64,000 bases of DNA from Variovorax paradoxus B4. Its GTDB lineage: Bacteria > Pseudomonadota > Gammaproteobacteria > Burkholderiales > Burkholderiaceae_C. The stretch spans positions 5,455,501-5,519,500 of the forward strand of contig NC_022247.1 in the NCBI RefSeq assembly GCF_000463015.1, in the 5' to 3' direction. Shown here in pieces: positions 34,857 through 43,715 of this stretch (positions within the stretch are counted from its first letter, which is position 1; each line of letters starts with the position of its first letter). The notes under the pieces were generated by a model. That model saw only the letters and a list, made by a program, of their open reading frames with translations, was not told the DNA's origin and searched no databases. The position numbers and the translations under genes are program-made.

Positions 34857-35776
34857 ATGCGTCGCGTGAAACACGACGCCTTCCTGCAGCCGCGGCTGCC
34901 GCAGCACTGCTGCTGTCCGTCGCAAGCGCCAGTGCGCAAACCGACACCTTGAAGAAGATCAGGGAGTCCGGCGCCATCACCATGGGTGTGCGCGACGCCT
35001 CGGGCGCCATGTCCTTCACGCTGGGGCCGGGCAGCTACACAGGCTTTCACGTCGAGGTCTGCGAGCGTGTCATTGCGGACATCGGCAAGGCGCTGCAGAT
35101 CGAGAAGATCAACGTGAAGTACCAGCTGGTCACGCCGCAGAATCGCATTCCTTTGGTACAGAACGGCACCGTCGACATCGAATGCGGCACCACGACCAAC
35201 AACACGGCGCGCCAGAAAGACGTGGCGTTTGCGCCCACGCTCTACGTCGAAGGGGTTCGCATTGCCGTGAAGGCGGCCTCCGGCATCGTGTCGCCCGCCC
35301 AATTCTCCGGCAAGGCGGTGGCCGCAACGACTGGCACCACGTCCGTCCAGCTCCTCAGAAAGCTCAAGCGCGAGGGTGCGGGCGAAATCGCGGAAGTGCT
35401 CGCCAAGGACAACAGCGAAGGCTTCCTGCTGCTCGAATCGAGCCGGGTGGATGGCTTCGCGGCCGATGGCCAGATCCTTGCCACGCTGATCTCCAAGAGC
35501 AGGGAGCCGGCGCAGTACAAGCTGCTCGACCAGGTTCTCAGCGTCGAGCCGATCGCGATCATGCTTGCGAAGGGCGACCCCGCGTTCAAGAAGCTCGTCG
35601 ACCAGAGCGTGGTGTCGCTGGCCAGGAGCGGAGAAGCCGCGCGGCTCTACGACAAGTGGTTCATGCAGCCCATTCCTCCCCACAACTCGAAGGTCGGGCT
35701 GCCGGCCAGCGCCTTGACGAAGGCCGCCTGGGCCAGTCCCAGCGACAAGCCGATGGAAGCATACGAAGCGCGATAG
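34857..35776 (+). CDS. amino-acid-type ABC transporter binding protein (GltI-like) with probable frameshift in the signal peptide
   Basis: The mature protein is intact: TDTLKKIRESGAITMGVRDASGAMSF, TGFHVEVCERVIADIGKAL, VQNGTVDIECGTTTNNTARQ, and KKLVDQSVVSLARSGEAARLYDKWFM, the pattern of glutamate/aspartate-type receptors. Its frame has no ATG, GTG or TTG start before the signal-peptide core LPAAAAAAALLLSVASASAQ. The ATG at 34857, directly after the previous stop, begins MRRVK in another frame. One extra base in the AAACACGACG stretch (about 34870-34880) would join them into an ideal signal peptide. Either a sequencing error or an inactive allele. No permease genes follow; a LysR gene does. Confidence 0.75.
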
Positions 35777-35844
35777 TGCGCGCCGGGCATGATCCGAAGC
35801 GATGAATCATTGAACCATGCATCGATTCTTGAGATGCTCGGTTC

Positions 35845-36711
35845 ATGATCAACGAACTCAGAACCTTCATCGCCGTCTGCCGCCATGGCACCTTTGCCGC
35901 TGCGGGAGAGCGGATCGGCCTGACGCAGTCGGCGGTCAGCAGCCAGGTCAAGCGGCTCGAGGAAGCCCTGGGATTCGAGCTCTTCGAGCGGACCGGGCGC
36001 TCCGCCACCTTGAATGCGGCCGGCCAGACGACGCTGGCGCGGGCAGAGGAAATCTGCGCGCTCTACGCCAAGCTCGGCGAGCTTCCCCATGACGCCGCGA
36101 ACGGCGGGCTGCTGCGGATCGGCGCCATTGCCTCGACGCAGTCGACGCTGGTCGCGCGGGCGCTTGCAAGTCTGCGCAAGGAACTGCCGCTGCTGCGCGT
36201 CCATGTGTCGCCCGGCGTGTCGATGCGGCTGATGGACGAGCTCGACTCGGGCGCGATCGATGCGGCGGTGATCATCCGGCCGCCGTTCGGCATCCTTCCG
36301 GAGCTGACGTGGCAATCGCTGGTGCAGGAGCCGTACGTGCTCATCGCGCCCAGGAAATTGCCGGGAAAGGATTGGCGCGTTCTCATCCAGGAGCAGCCCT
36401 TCCTGCGCTACGACCGCGCATCGTTCGGCGGCCGCATGGTGGAAAGATTCCTTCGGCGCGAAGGCATCGCGGTCAGGGATTCCATCGAACTGGACGAGAT
36501 CCCCGGGCTCATCCACATGACGTCCAAGGGGCTGGGCGTTGCCCTCGTTCCGCTGGTCGAGGCGCACCTTCCCCTTCCTGCAGGCGTTCGCATGCTCTCG
36601 CTCGGCGAACTCACCTTCCACCGCGAAGTGGGCCTTCTCCTGCGCAAGCCGCGCGCCAGCCCGCCAGCCGCCGCGCAGTTTGCGCAGTGCCTGCGGGAAG
36701 CCGCTCAGTAG
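35845..36711 (+). CDS. LysR-family transcriptional regulator
   Basis: 288-aa LysR protein. The HTH is at 16-45 (GTFAAAGERIGLTQSAVSSQVKRLEEALG), followed by a periplasmic-binding-like effector domain. It lies 68 bp behind the GltI-like gene in the same direction rather than divergent, so its target is not obvious; the binding-protein gene is one candidate. The 3' end overlaps the convergent PepSY-flavoprotein gene by 7 bp. Confidence 0.92.
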   Translation: MINELRTFIAVCRHGTFAAAGERIGLTQSAVSSQVKRLEEALGFELFERTGRSATLNAAGQTTLARAEEICALYAKLGELPHDAANGGLLRIGAIASTQSTLVARALASLRKELPLLRVHVSPGVSMRLMDELDSGAIDAAVIIRPPFGILPELTWQSLVQEPYVLIAPRKLPGKDWRVLIQEQPFLRYDRASFGGRMVERFLRREGIAVRDSIELDEIPGLIHMTSKGLGVALVPLVEAHLPLPAGVRMLSLGELTFHREVGLLLRKPRASPPAAAQFAQCLREAAQ

Positions 36712-39263
36712 ACATCGCGCCGGTAGCGGCCCTCTGCCACCAGCGCGTCGCAGGCCGGCCCGCCCAGCACCTCGCGCAATGCCAGGTCGACGCCCGGCGC
36801 CATGCCTTCGAGGCTGCCGCAGACGTAGATCACCGCACCCTCGGCCACCCATTGGCGCAGCAGGCCGGCCGCCTCGCGCAGCCGGTGCTGCACATACAGG
36901 CGCTCGGCCTGGTCGCGGGAGAACACCAGGTCGACGCGCTCGAGCGCCGCGGCCGCCTGCCATTGCGCAATCTCCTGGGCGCAGAAGGCATCGTGCGCGG
37001 CGTTCCGCTCGCCGAACACCAGCCAGTTGCGCGCGTGGCCCCGCCGCACGCGCTCGCGAAGATGCGCGCGCAGGCCGGCAAAGCCGGAGCCATTGCCGAT
37101 GAAAACGCATGGTGCCTCATCGTCGACGCGTGCGAAAGCAGGATTGGGCAGCAGGCGGAGCTCAACCGCTGTGTCCAGCGGCGCCCCGTCGGTCAGCCAG
37201 CCCGAGGCCACGCCCATGCCATCCGCGTGGCGGGCCTGGCGCACCAGCAGCTGCACGCAGCCGTCGGCCGCGATCGAGGCCACCGAATAGCGCCGCGGCG
37301 CGAGCGGCAGCAGCGTGTCGGCCATTGCCTGCGCGCTGGCCGCCGGTACGGCGGGAAGCATGCTGCGAGCCAGCGCATCTTCGAGCGTTCGCTCATGGCC
37401 ATCGCAGCGCACGGGCGTTCGCCCGTCGAGCCCGGCACGGCGCAGGGACTGTTCGACGGCGTGGCCGGGCTGCCGCGGCAGCAGTTCAACGAGCGCACCC
37501 GGCGCCCAGGCGCCCGCGCCGGGATGCGCGAGCTCGATCTCGAAGAGCGGATCGCCCTGGCTGCCGGCATTGAGCAGGGTCCGCCGCACGAGGCGCCAGG
37601 GCTCGAAAAGAGCCGCCTTCGGTGCGTGCGCCTTCCATGCACCGGGCTGCAGCACGCCGAAGGCTTCGGCCAGCGACTGCTGCCAGCGGGCCAGCGCACC
37701 GGCATCGCCGTTGTGCACTTCGATCATCGGGAACAGTGCCTGCGCGCCGTGGCCGCGCAGGTGGTGGTCCAGCGCCCTGCCGAAGCCGCAGAAGTTGGCG
37801 TAGTGCCTGTCTCCCAATGCGAGCAAGCCGTAGTGCACGTGCTGCAGGCCGGAACCGGTCTGGCGCGCGAACTGGCGCGCGAAGGCGCGCAGGCTGTCCG
37901 GCGGATCGCCATCGCCGAAGGTGCTGGCCACCAGCAGCACCTTGCGGTAGCGCCGCAGCGCATCCACGCTCAGGCGCACCAGCGGCTGCAGCACCACCGC
38001 GACGCCGGCCGATTGCAGCACCGCGGCCGTCTGCAGTGCGATGCGCTCCGCCTGGCCGGTCTGGCTCGCAAAGGTGAGCAGCACCGGCTCGGCGCCGGGC
38101 CCGTGCGGCTGCAGCCGGGGGCTCAGCCGTGTGCGCTCCTCGCGCACGGCCCGCTTCGTGCGGCGGCGCCCGAGGTAGAGCATCCACCCCGTGACCGCGA
38201 ACAGCGCCAGGCCCAGGCTGCTGAGCAGCATCACGATGCGGCCCGGCAATCCCCAGTAGGTGCCCATGTGCATCGGATAGATGCTGTTGACCAGCCGGCC
38301 GGCCAGCGCCTTGTCGGCATAGCGCCGGTGCCGGGTGGGTTCGCCGGTGGCGGCATCGAGGTAGACGCGGTTGCGTGCGCGTTCGTGTTCGGGATGGGCG
38401 CGCAGGTAGGTCACTTCCACCTGTGATGCGCTGCGCGCCGGCAGGCGCAGCGTGGCCTGGCTCCAGTCGCCGCCGGTTTCCTCGAGGAAGGATTGCCATA
38501 CCCGCTGCAGGTCGGGCGCCGCCTGCGCCTTGGCGGGCGCGCTGCCGGCCTGCATGCCCTGCGCGCGAACCACGCGCCCTTCGCCGGCGGCGTTGTCGAC
38601 CACCGTGCGCACGGCATCGAAGGCCCAGTAGATGCCCGTGAGGCTCGAGGCCAGGTACGCCAGCAACGCGAGGGTGCCGGCCACCGCATGCAGGTTCCAG
38701 AGGAACGCGCGGCCGGTCAGCGCGAAGTCCAGCTTCAACCAGGCGCGCCATGCGAGCGGCCGGCGCGGCCAGCGCAGGTAGAGGCCCGACAGCGCAAGAA
38801 TCAGCAGGCCCGCGGCCAGGGTGCCGGTGACGGGCTTTCCCGCGTCGCGCGGCAGCAGCAGCCAGCGATGCAGGTGCTCGGCGAACTCGAAGAAGGCCTC
38901 GCCCGTGGGCACGGGCAGCAGCGCGCCGGTCCAGGGATCGACCAGCCGGACCTCGCCCTGGCGCTGGCCTTCGGGCGGCGCGAAGTTGACGCGCGCCGGC
39001 CGCCCGGGTTCGGCGAACACCGTGAGCGCGGCGATGCGCAGTGCCGGCTGCGCCGCCTGCACCTGCGCCGCGAGCGCCGCGGGCCGCAGCGCCGCCGCGC
39101 CGGCCGGATTGGGGATGTGGCGCAGTTCGGGATTGATCGCGTCGACGATCTCGGCGCGAAAGGAGAGCACCGCACCGCTCAGCCCGATCACGACGAGCAC
39201 GCTTCCGGCCGTGATGCCGATGAACCAGTGGACCTGGAACCAGAACCGTCTCAGGAGAGCCAT
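36705..39263 (-). CDS. PepSY-TM / flavodoxin / ferredoxin-NADP-reductase fusion, probable siderophore-iron reductase
   Basis: 852 aa in three parts. Residues 1-370 are a PepSY-type membrane module (FWFQVHWFIGITAGSVLVVIGLSGAVLSF, HLHRWLLL, YPMHMGTYWGLPGRIVMLL). Then a flavodoxin domain with the FMN loop TFASQTGQAE, STFGDGDPPD and LALGDRHYANFCGFG. The C-terminal part is a sulfite-reductase/CPR-like FAD-NADPH module with RRYS, IGNGSGFAGLRAHLRER and VYVCGSLEGMAPGVD. This would carry electrons from NADPH through FAD and FMN across the inner membrane. It is 52 bp downstream of a TonB receptor gene with a Fur-like box, so reduction of imported ferric siderophore is the likely job. Confidence 0.88.
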   Translation of the reverse strand: MALLRRFWFQVHWFIGITAGSVLVVIGLSGAVLSFRAEIVDAINPELRHIPNPAGAAALRPAALAAQVQAAQPALRIAALTVFAEPGRPARVNFAPPEGQRQGEVRLVDPWTGALLPVPTGEAFFEFAEHLHRWLLLPRDAGKPVTGTLAAGLLILALSGLYLRWPRRPLAWRAWLKLDFALTGRAFLWNLHAVAGTLALLAYLASSLTGIYWAFDAVRTVVDNAAGEGRVVRAQGMQAGSAPAKAQAAPDLQRVWQSFLEETGGDWSQATLRLPARSASQVEVTYLRAHPEHERARNRVYLDAATGEPTRHRRYADKALAGRLVNSIYPMHMGTYWGLPGRIVMLLSSLGLALFAVTGWMLYLGRRRTKRAVREERTRLSPRLQPHGPGAEPVLLTFASQTGQAERIALQTAAVLQSAGVAVVLQPLVRLSVDALRRYRKVLLVASTFGDGDPPDSLRAFARQFARQTGSGLQHVHYGLLALGDRHYANFCGFGRALDHHLRGHGAQALFPMIEVHNGDAGALARWQQSLAEAFGVLQPGAWKAHAPKAALFEPWRLVRRTLLNAGSQGDPLFEIELAHPGAGAWAPGALVELLPRQPGHAVEQSLRRAGLDGRTPVRCDGHERTLEDALARSMLPAVPAASAQAMADTLLPLAPRRYSVASIAADGCVQLLVRQARHADGMGVASGWLTDGAPLDTAVELRLLPNPAFARVDDEAPCVFIGNGSGFAGLRAHLRERVRRGHARNWLVFGERNAAHDAFCAQEIAQWQAAAALERVDLVFSRDQAERLYVQHRLREAAGLLRQWVAEGAVIYVCGSLEGMAPGVDLALREVLGGPACDALVAEGRYRRDVY

Positions 39264-39315
39264 GGAAAAACGCCGAAGGATGTGCAGGGCCGCTGCCGTC
39301 TTGTTGCGGATTCGT

Positions 39316-41430
39316 TCAAAGGTCGACCTTGAGCGTGGCCTTGATGCTGCGCGGCGCGCCCACGGCCAGCCGCGTGCCGGCCGCCGCCCAGTAGCGCTTG
39401 TCGGCCACGTTGTCGACGTTGACCTGCCACAGCGTGCGCTTGCCGAACAGCTGCGTCACGTAGCGCGCGCCCAGGCCGAAGATGGTGTTGCCGCCGATGA
39501 AGGCCTGGTTCAGGTCGTCCACCGGTCGACGCCCCGTGTAATAGGCGCCCGCGTTGACCGAGAGGCCCGGCACTGCGGCAATGTCGTACGAGAGGAAGGC
39601 GCTGGCCGTTTGCCTGGCGGTGTTCTCGGGCATCTTCCCGTTGTATTGCGCGTTGATGCCGCGGAACTCGGCGTCGAGCGACTGGGCCGACAGTTGCCAG
39701 GCGAGCTCGCGCGTCAGGCGGCCCTGTGCCGAGACTTCGAGCCCGCGGTAGCGTTGGCGCCCATCGGCCACGAAGGTGTTGGCGCTGTTGGTGTAGGCGC
39801 CGGGGCGCTCGATGTCGAACAGCGCGCCCGACAGCAGCATGCCGCCATCGGTGAGCCAGCGCAGGCCGATTTCCTTCTGCTTGCTCACGCCGGGCGGCAT
39901 GTGGGCGTTCTGGTTGGCGGTGCCGGCGGGTGCGATCTCGCCTTCCTCGACACCTTGCGCATAGGAGACGTATGCCACCAGCGCGGGCGTGAACTTGTAG
40001 CTCAGCGCAGCGAGCGGCGTGGTCTTGCGCACGTCGTAGGCGATCGACGGGATCGTGGCGCTGGCGCCCTGCGTGCTCTCGTAATGGGTGCGGCGCAGGC
40101 CGGCCACCAGCTGCCACTGCGGCGAGAAGGTGATGCGGTCGAGCGCATAGAGCCCGAGCTCCTCGCTCTCCTGGGCGCCGGTGGTGGGCCGGGTCGGCCG
40201 CGCCGTCAGCGGCAAATAGCCGATGGAAACCGGGTTGTACAGGTTCTGCACCGTGCTTGCGCCGCCGTAGTTGCGCTGGAAGATCGGGTCCTGCGTCTTC
40301 TTGCTGCGCGCGGCGCCGAGCGTGAGTTCGTGCTGCACGCTGCCGGTCGAGAAGCTGCCGAACAGTTCGGTGCGCAGCAGGTCCGAACTCTGCTTCAGGC
40401 TCTGGTCGTTGCCGGTGATGCGGCCGGCACCGGTCAGTACGTTGTAGTTGCCGAAGCTTGCAAGCCGGCGGTCGCGCTCGGCCTCGGAGTGGCCGGCTTC
40501 CACGGTCAGCGCCCAGTTGTCGCCGAGCGAATAGTCGGCGCGCAATTGCGTGTTGGTGACCTCGGCGTCGAACACGGCCCACGGCGGCCCGAGCAGCTTG
40601 TCGGGGTTGGGCACGGCGGGCAGGGCGATCACGCCGTTGACGGCCGCCAGCCGGGTGATGCCGGCCTGCTCGGTGATGCGCTTGCGGTAGTTCTCGATGT
40701 CGGCCTTCAGCGTGAGCCGGCTGTTGACGCGCCAGTCGAACGCGGCCGACACGAACCTGCGGTGGCCGTCCACGTCGTCGATGTTGGAGCCGATGCGCCC
40801 GCCGGCCGCGTTGATGCGCAGCCCGTACTGCGTCTGGTCGCCGAACTGCCGTCCGAGGTCGACCAGCGCCTGCGCCGAGCCGCGGTCGTCGAACGTGAGG
40901 CCCACCGTGCTCACGGGCGCGCTGCCGGCGCGCTTGGTCACAAGGTTGACGATGCCCGCCGGCGTGGTGAAGCCGTAGTAGAGCGCCGATGCGCCCTTCA
41001 GCACCTCGACGCGCTCCTTGTTCTCCATGGGAATCTCGGAGATGTTGGGAATCGCGAGCGAGCCGTTGAGCCGGTAGTTCGTCCGGTTCTCCACCGCGAT
41101 GCCGCGGATCACGAGCTGGTCGAAGGTGTCGCCGCCGTTCTGCTGGCGCGTCACGCCGGCCGTGTTGCGCAGCGCCTCGTAGATGCTGGCCGCGCCCTGC
41201 AGCTCCAGCACGTCGCGCGTGACGGTGTTGACCGTGGCGGGCACGTCCATGATGTTGGCGCCGCGGAACGTGCCGGCCTCCACGGTATTGGCGACGAACC
41301 CGGTGGTCGAACTGGATTCCACCGTGACGGTGCCGAGCTGCCCGCGCGCATCGGCGGCGGGATCGGTGGCTTGCGCGTGAGAAAGAGTCACCGCGAGCGC
41401 GAGAGGCGTTGCCAGTAAAAACTTGTGCAT
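39316..41430 (-). CDS. TonB-dependent siderophore receptor
   Basis: 704-aa outer-membrane receptor. Signal peptide MHKFLLATPLALAVTLSHA, TonB box LGTVTVES, plug domain (VPATVNTVTRDVLELQGAASIYEALRNTAGVTRQ, FDQLVIRGI, VEVLKGASALYYGFTTPAGIVNLVTKR) and a 22-strand-type barrel ending NVDNVADKRYWAA...KATLKVDL. It resembles receptors for hydroxamate-type siderophores; the exact ligand is unknown. No siderophore synthesis genes are near, so it may serve xenosiderophores. A Fur-like box and a -10-like TAGAAT lie upstream. The reductase gene follows in the same operon. Confidence 0.93.
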   Translation of the reverse strand: MHKFLLATPLALAVTLSHAQATDPAADARGQLGTVTVESSSTTGFVANTVEAGTFRGANIMDVPATVNTVTRDVLELQGAASIYEALRNTAGVTRQQNGGDTFDQLVIRGIAVENRTNYRLNGSLAIPNISEIPMENKERVEVLKGASALYYGFTTPAGIVNLVTKRAGSAPVSTVGLTFDDRGSAQALVDLGRQFGDQTQYGLRINAAGGRIGSNIDDVDGHRRFVSAAFDWRVNSRLTLKADIENYRKRITEQAGITRLAAVNGVIALPAVPNPDKLLGPPWAVFDAEVTNTQLRADYSLGDNWALTVEAGHSEAERDRRLASFGNYNVLTGAGRITGNDQSLKQSSDLLRTELFGSFSTGSVQHELTLGAARSKKTQDPIFQRNYGGASTVQNLYNPVSIGYLPLTARPTRPTTGAQESEELGLYALDRITFSPQWQLVAGLRRTHYESTQGASATIPSIAYDVRKTTPLAALSYKFTPALVAYVSYAQGVEEGEIAPAGTANQNAHMPPGVSKQKEIGLRWLTDGGMLLSGALFDIERPGAYTNSANTFVADGRQRYRGLEVSAQGRLTRELAWQLSAQSLDAEFRGINAQYNGKMPENTARQTASAFLSYDIAAVPGLSVNAGAYYTGRRPVDDLNQAFIGGNTIFGLGARYVTQLFGKRTLWQVNVDNVADKRYWAAAGTRLAVGAPRSIKATLKVDL

Positions 41431-41506
41431 GGAGAAAGGCAGGGCGGGCGCTGCATCGCTCGACGCGAGCAGCACCCGGAGAAAGAATCGTGCGAACGGG
41501 GGCGCT

Positions 41507-41539
41507 ATTCTACTGATGCACTTGAGAATCATTCTCAGA
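41507..41539 (-). promoter_or_regulatory. Fur-like box and -10 element of the TonB receptor promoter
   Basis: TGAGAAT-C-ATTCTCA (41523-41537) is a perfect 15-bp dyad and matches the core of the Fur consensus (GATAATGATAATCATTATC) well in the centre. On the minus strand TAGAAT (41507-41512) follows as a -10 hexamer, so Fur would cover the -35 region. It lies 93 bp from the TonB receptor start. The divergent E1-alpha gene starts 107 bp away on the other side and might also be affected. Confidence 0.75.
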
Positions 41540-41643
41540 CCGCCCTCGTCCAGGGACCGCAAGGGGTAAGCACTGTGACGCCATGTCGTCACGCTTGATA
41601 CGATTTTTGCCGGAACGCCCATGTCAACGGCGCTGGAGACAAG

Positions 41644-42669
41644 ATGGATCCGAGCAATTCAGGCCGCAGCAGCGGCACGGCGCTGTACCGCACCATGGTG
41701 CGCATCCGCGCCTTCGAAAACGCCGCCGAAACCGCCAGCCAGGGCGGCGTGAGCGCCTATGGCCAGCAAGCCGCCGGCGCCGCCAAGGTGCGCGGGCCGC
41801 TGCACCTTTCGACCGGCCAGGAGGCGGTGCCCGCGGGCGTCTGCGCGCATCTGCGCACGAGCGACTACCTCACCTCCACGCACCGCGGCCACGGCCACAC
41901 GCTGGCCAAGGGCGCCGACCTCGCCCGCATGATGTGCGAGCTGTTCGGCAAGGCCACCGGCTTCAACGGCGGCAAGGGCGGCTCGATGCACATCGCGGAC
42001 TTCTCGGTCGGCATGCTGGGCGCGAACGGCGTGGTGGCCGCGGGGCTGCCGATTGCGGTGGGCGCGGCGCATGCGCAGAAGCTGCTGAGGAAAAGTGACG
42101 ACATCACGGTCTGCTTCTTCGGTGACGGCGCGATCAATCGCGGCCCTTTCCTCGAAGCGCTGAACTGGGCGCGCGTGTACGCGCTGCCGGTGCTCTTCGT
42201 CTGCGAGGACAACCGCTGGAGCGCCACCACCGCGAGCGGGCCGATGACGGCGGGCGACGGCGCGTCGGCACGCGCCGCGTCGATGGACATCGCGGCCACG
42301 CAGGTCGACGGCAACGACGTGTTCGCGGTGCACGAAACCGCCGCGCGGCTGGTCGCCGAAGTGCGCGGCGGCGGCGGGCCGCGGCTGCTGCATGCGCTGA
42401 CCTATCGCGTGAAGGGGCATGTGTCGGTCGACCTCGCGGCCTACCGCGATCCGGCCGAACTGGCCGCCGCGCTCGAAACCGATCCGATCGCGCGGGCGCG
42501 TGGGCACCTGCTGGACATGGGCGTGGCCGCCGCGACGCTGGATGCCATCGAGAATGCCGCGCGCGACGAGGTCGATTCCGCGCTGGCCATCGCCGAGGCG
42601 GCGCCCTGGCCCGAGCCCGGTGCTGCCTTCACCGACGTGCAAACCACCGGGGCAGGCCAATGGACATGA
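41644..42669 (+). CDS. TPP-dependent dehydrogenase E1 component, alpha subunit (acetoin/pyruvate type)
   Basis: 341-aa E1-alpha: LHLSTGQEAVPAGVCAHLRTSDYLTSTHRGHGHTLAKGAD, GGKGGSMHIAD, and the thiamine-diphosphate motif GDGAIN at 160-165 ending at DNRW. The pattern (short, RGHGH, GGKGGSMH) resembles acetoin dehydrogenase AcoA and branched 2-oxoacid E1 more than E. coli AceE. It decarboxylates a 2-oxo acid or acetoin together with the beta subunit just downstream. No E2 (lipoyl transferase) or E3 gene is near, so partner and substrate are open. Divergent from the TonB receptor. Confidence 0.9.
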   Translation: MDPSNSGRSSGTALYRTMVRIRAFENAAETASQGGVSAYGQQAAGAAKVRGPLHLSTGQEAVPAGVCAHLRTSDYLTSTHRGHGHTLAKGADLARMMCELFGKATGFNGGKGGSMHIADFSVGMLGANGVVAAGLPIAVGAAHAQKLLRKSDDITVCFFGDGAINRGPFLEALNWARVYALPVLFVCEDNRWSATTASGPMTAGDGASARAASMDIAATQVDGNDVFAVHETAARLVAEVRGGGGPRLLHALTYRVKGHVSVDLAAYRDPAELAAALETDPIARARGHLLDMGVAAATLDAIENAARDEVDSALAIAEAAPWPEPGAAFTDVQTTGAGQWT

Positions 42670-42675
42670 ACAAGG

Positions 42676-42746
42676 CCCCCACGCTCGGCACTGGCGTGTC
42701 CTCGCTGCCCCCGAGGGGCGCAGCCCGCCTTGGGGCGGCCCGGCGG
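42676..42746. repeat. GC-rich dispersed repeat, copy A
   Basis: CCCCACGCTC at the left, the dyad CTGCCCC-cga-GGGGCGCAG in the middle and CTTGGGGCGGCCCGGCGG at the right. The same order occurs in copy C (51243-51316) and, more degenerate, in copy B (47027-47116). It begins just after ATGAACAAG at the E1-alpha stop and runs into the E1-beta reading frame. Similar elements are, from memory, frequent in Comamonadaceae genomes. Confidence 0.65.
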
Positions 42747-43704
42747 CGGGCTCGACCTGAGCTATTCCGAAGCCGCCGTGCTCGCAATCCAGCGCGAGAT
42801 GCAGGCCGACCCGCGCGTGGTGGTGCTCGGCGAGGACGTGGGCCGCGGCGGCATCTTCGGCCAGTACAAGGGCCTGCAGCAGGCCTTCGGCGCCGAGCGC
42901 GTGATCGACACGCCGATCAGCGAGGCCGCGATCATGGGCGCCGGCGTGGGCATGGCGCTCGCGGGCCTCAGGCCCGTGGTGGAGATGCGGGTGGTCGACT
43001 TCGCGCTCTGCGGCATGGACGAGCTGGTGAACCAGGCCGCCAAGAACCGCTTCATGTTCGGCGGCCAGGGCCGCGTGCCGCTGGTGGCGCGCATGCCCGG
43101 CGGCATCTGGGACGCCTCGGCCGCGCAGCATTCGCAGTCGCTCGAGGCCTGGTTCGCGCACCTGCCGGGCGTGGTGGTGGTGAGCCCGTCGACACCGCAG
43201 GACAACTACGGCCTCTTGCGCGCTGCGCTGCAGTGCGGCGACCCGGTGGTCTACATCGAGCACAAGACGCTGTGGGGCCTGCGCGGCGAGGTGAACGAAG
43301 ACATTGCCGTGCCGCTCGGCAAGGCGCGGCGCGTGCGCGAAGGCAACGCGCTCACGCTCGTGAGCTGGAGCCGGCAGATGCAGGCCTGTGCCGCGGCCTG
43401 CGACGCGCTGGCGGCCGAAGGCATGGCGGTCGACCTGATCGACCTGCGCACGCTCTGGCCCTGGGACCGCGAGACGGTGCTCGCGTCGTGCGCGCGCACC
43501 CGGCGGCTGCTGGTGGTGCACGAGGCGGTGCAGGTGGCGGGCTTCGGCGCGGAGATTGCCGCCAGCGCCGCGGAGGCCACGGGCTGCCGTGTGGCGCGGC
43601 TCGGCGCGCCGCGCATTCCGGTCGGCTATGCGTCGGTGCTGGAGGCGCAATCGCGCGTCGGCCCCGAAGCCATCGCGGCCGCGGCGAGAAAACTGCTGGG
43701 CTGA
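42730..43704 (+). CDS. TPP-dependent dehydrogenase E1 component, beta subunit
   Basis: 324-aa E1-beta: LSYSEAAVLAIQREMQADPRVVVLGEDVGRGGIFGQYKGL, then AAIMGAGVGMALAGLRPVVEM, and the C-terminal transketolase domain (DLIDLRTLWPWDRETVL). It forms the E1 heterotetramer with the alpha subunit upstream. The start is odd. No ATG is in frame before LSYSEAA; a TTG at 42730 lies inside a GC-rich repeat and gives a repeat-derived MGRPGGGLD. The ATG that overlaps the alpha stop (42666, ATGA) is in a different frame, and a one-base change in the repeat would join it. Confidence 0.85.
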   Translation: MGRPGGGLDLSYSEAAVLAIQREMQADPRVVVLGEDVGRGGIFGQYKGLQQAFGAERVIDTPISEAAIMGAGVGMALAGLRPVVEMRVVDFALCGMDELVNQAAKNRFMFGGQGRVPLVARMPGGIWDASAAQHSQSLEAWFAHLPGVVVVSPSTPQDNYGLLRAALQCGDPVVYIEHKTLWGLRGEVNEDIAVPLGKARRVREGNALTLVSWSRQMQACAAACDALAAEGMAVDLIDLRTLWPWDRETVLASCARTRRLLVVHEAVQVAGFGAEIAASAAEATGCRVARLGAPRIPVGYASVLEAQSRVGPEAIAAAARKLLG

Positions 43705-43715
43705 GCCGCCGCGCC

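Noticed and set aside
41659..43650. Long minus-strand frame across the E1 alpha/beta genes
   Set aside because: Crosses two convincing plus-strand genes and is composed of shadow-type sequence.
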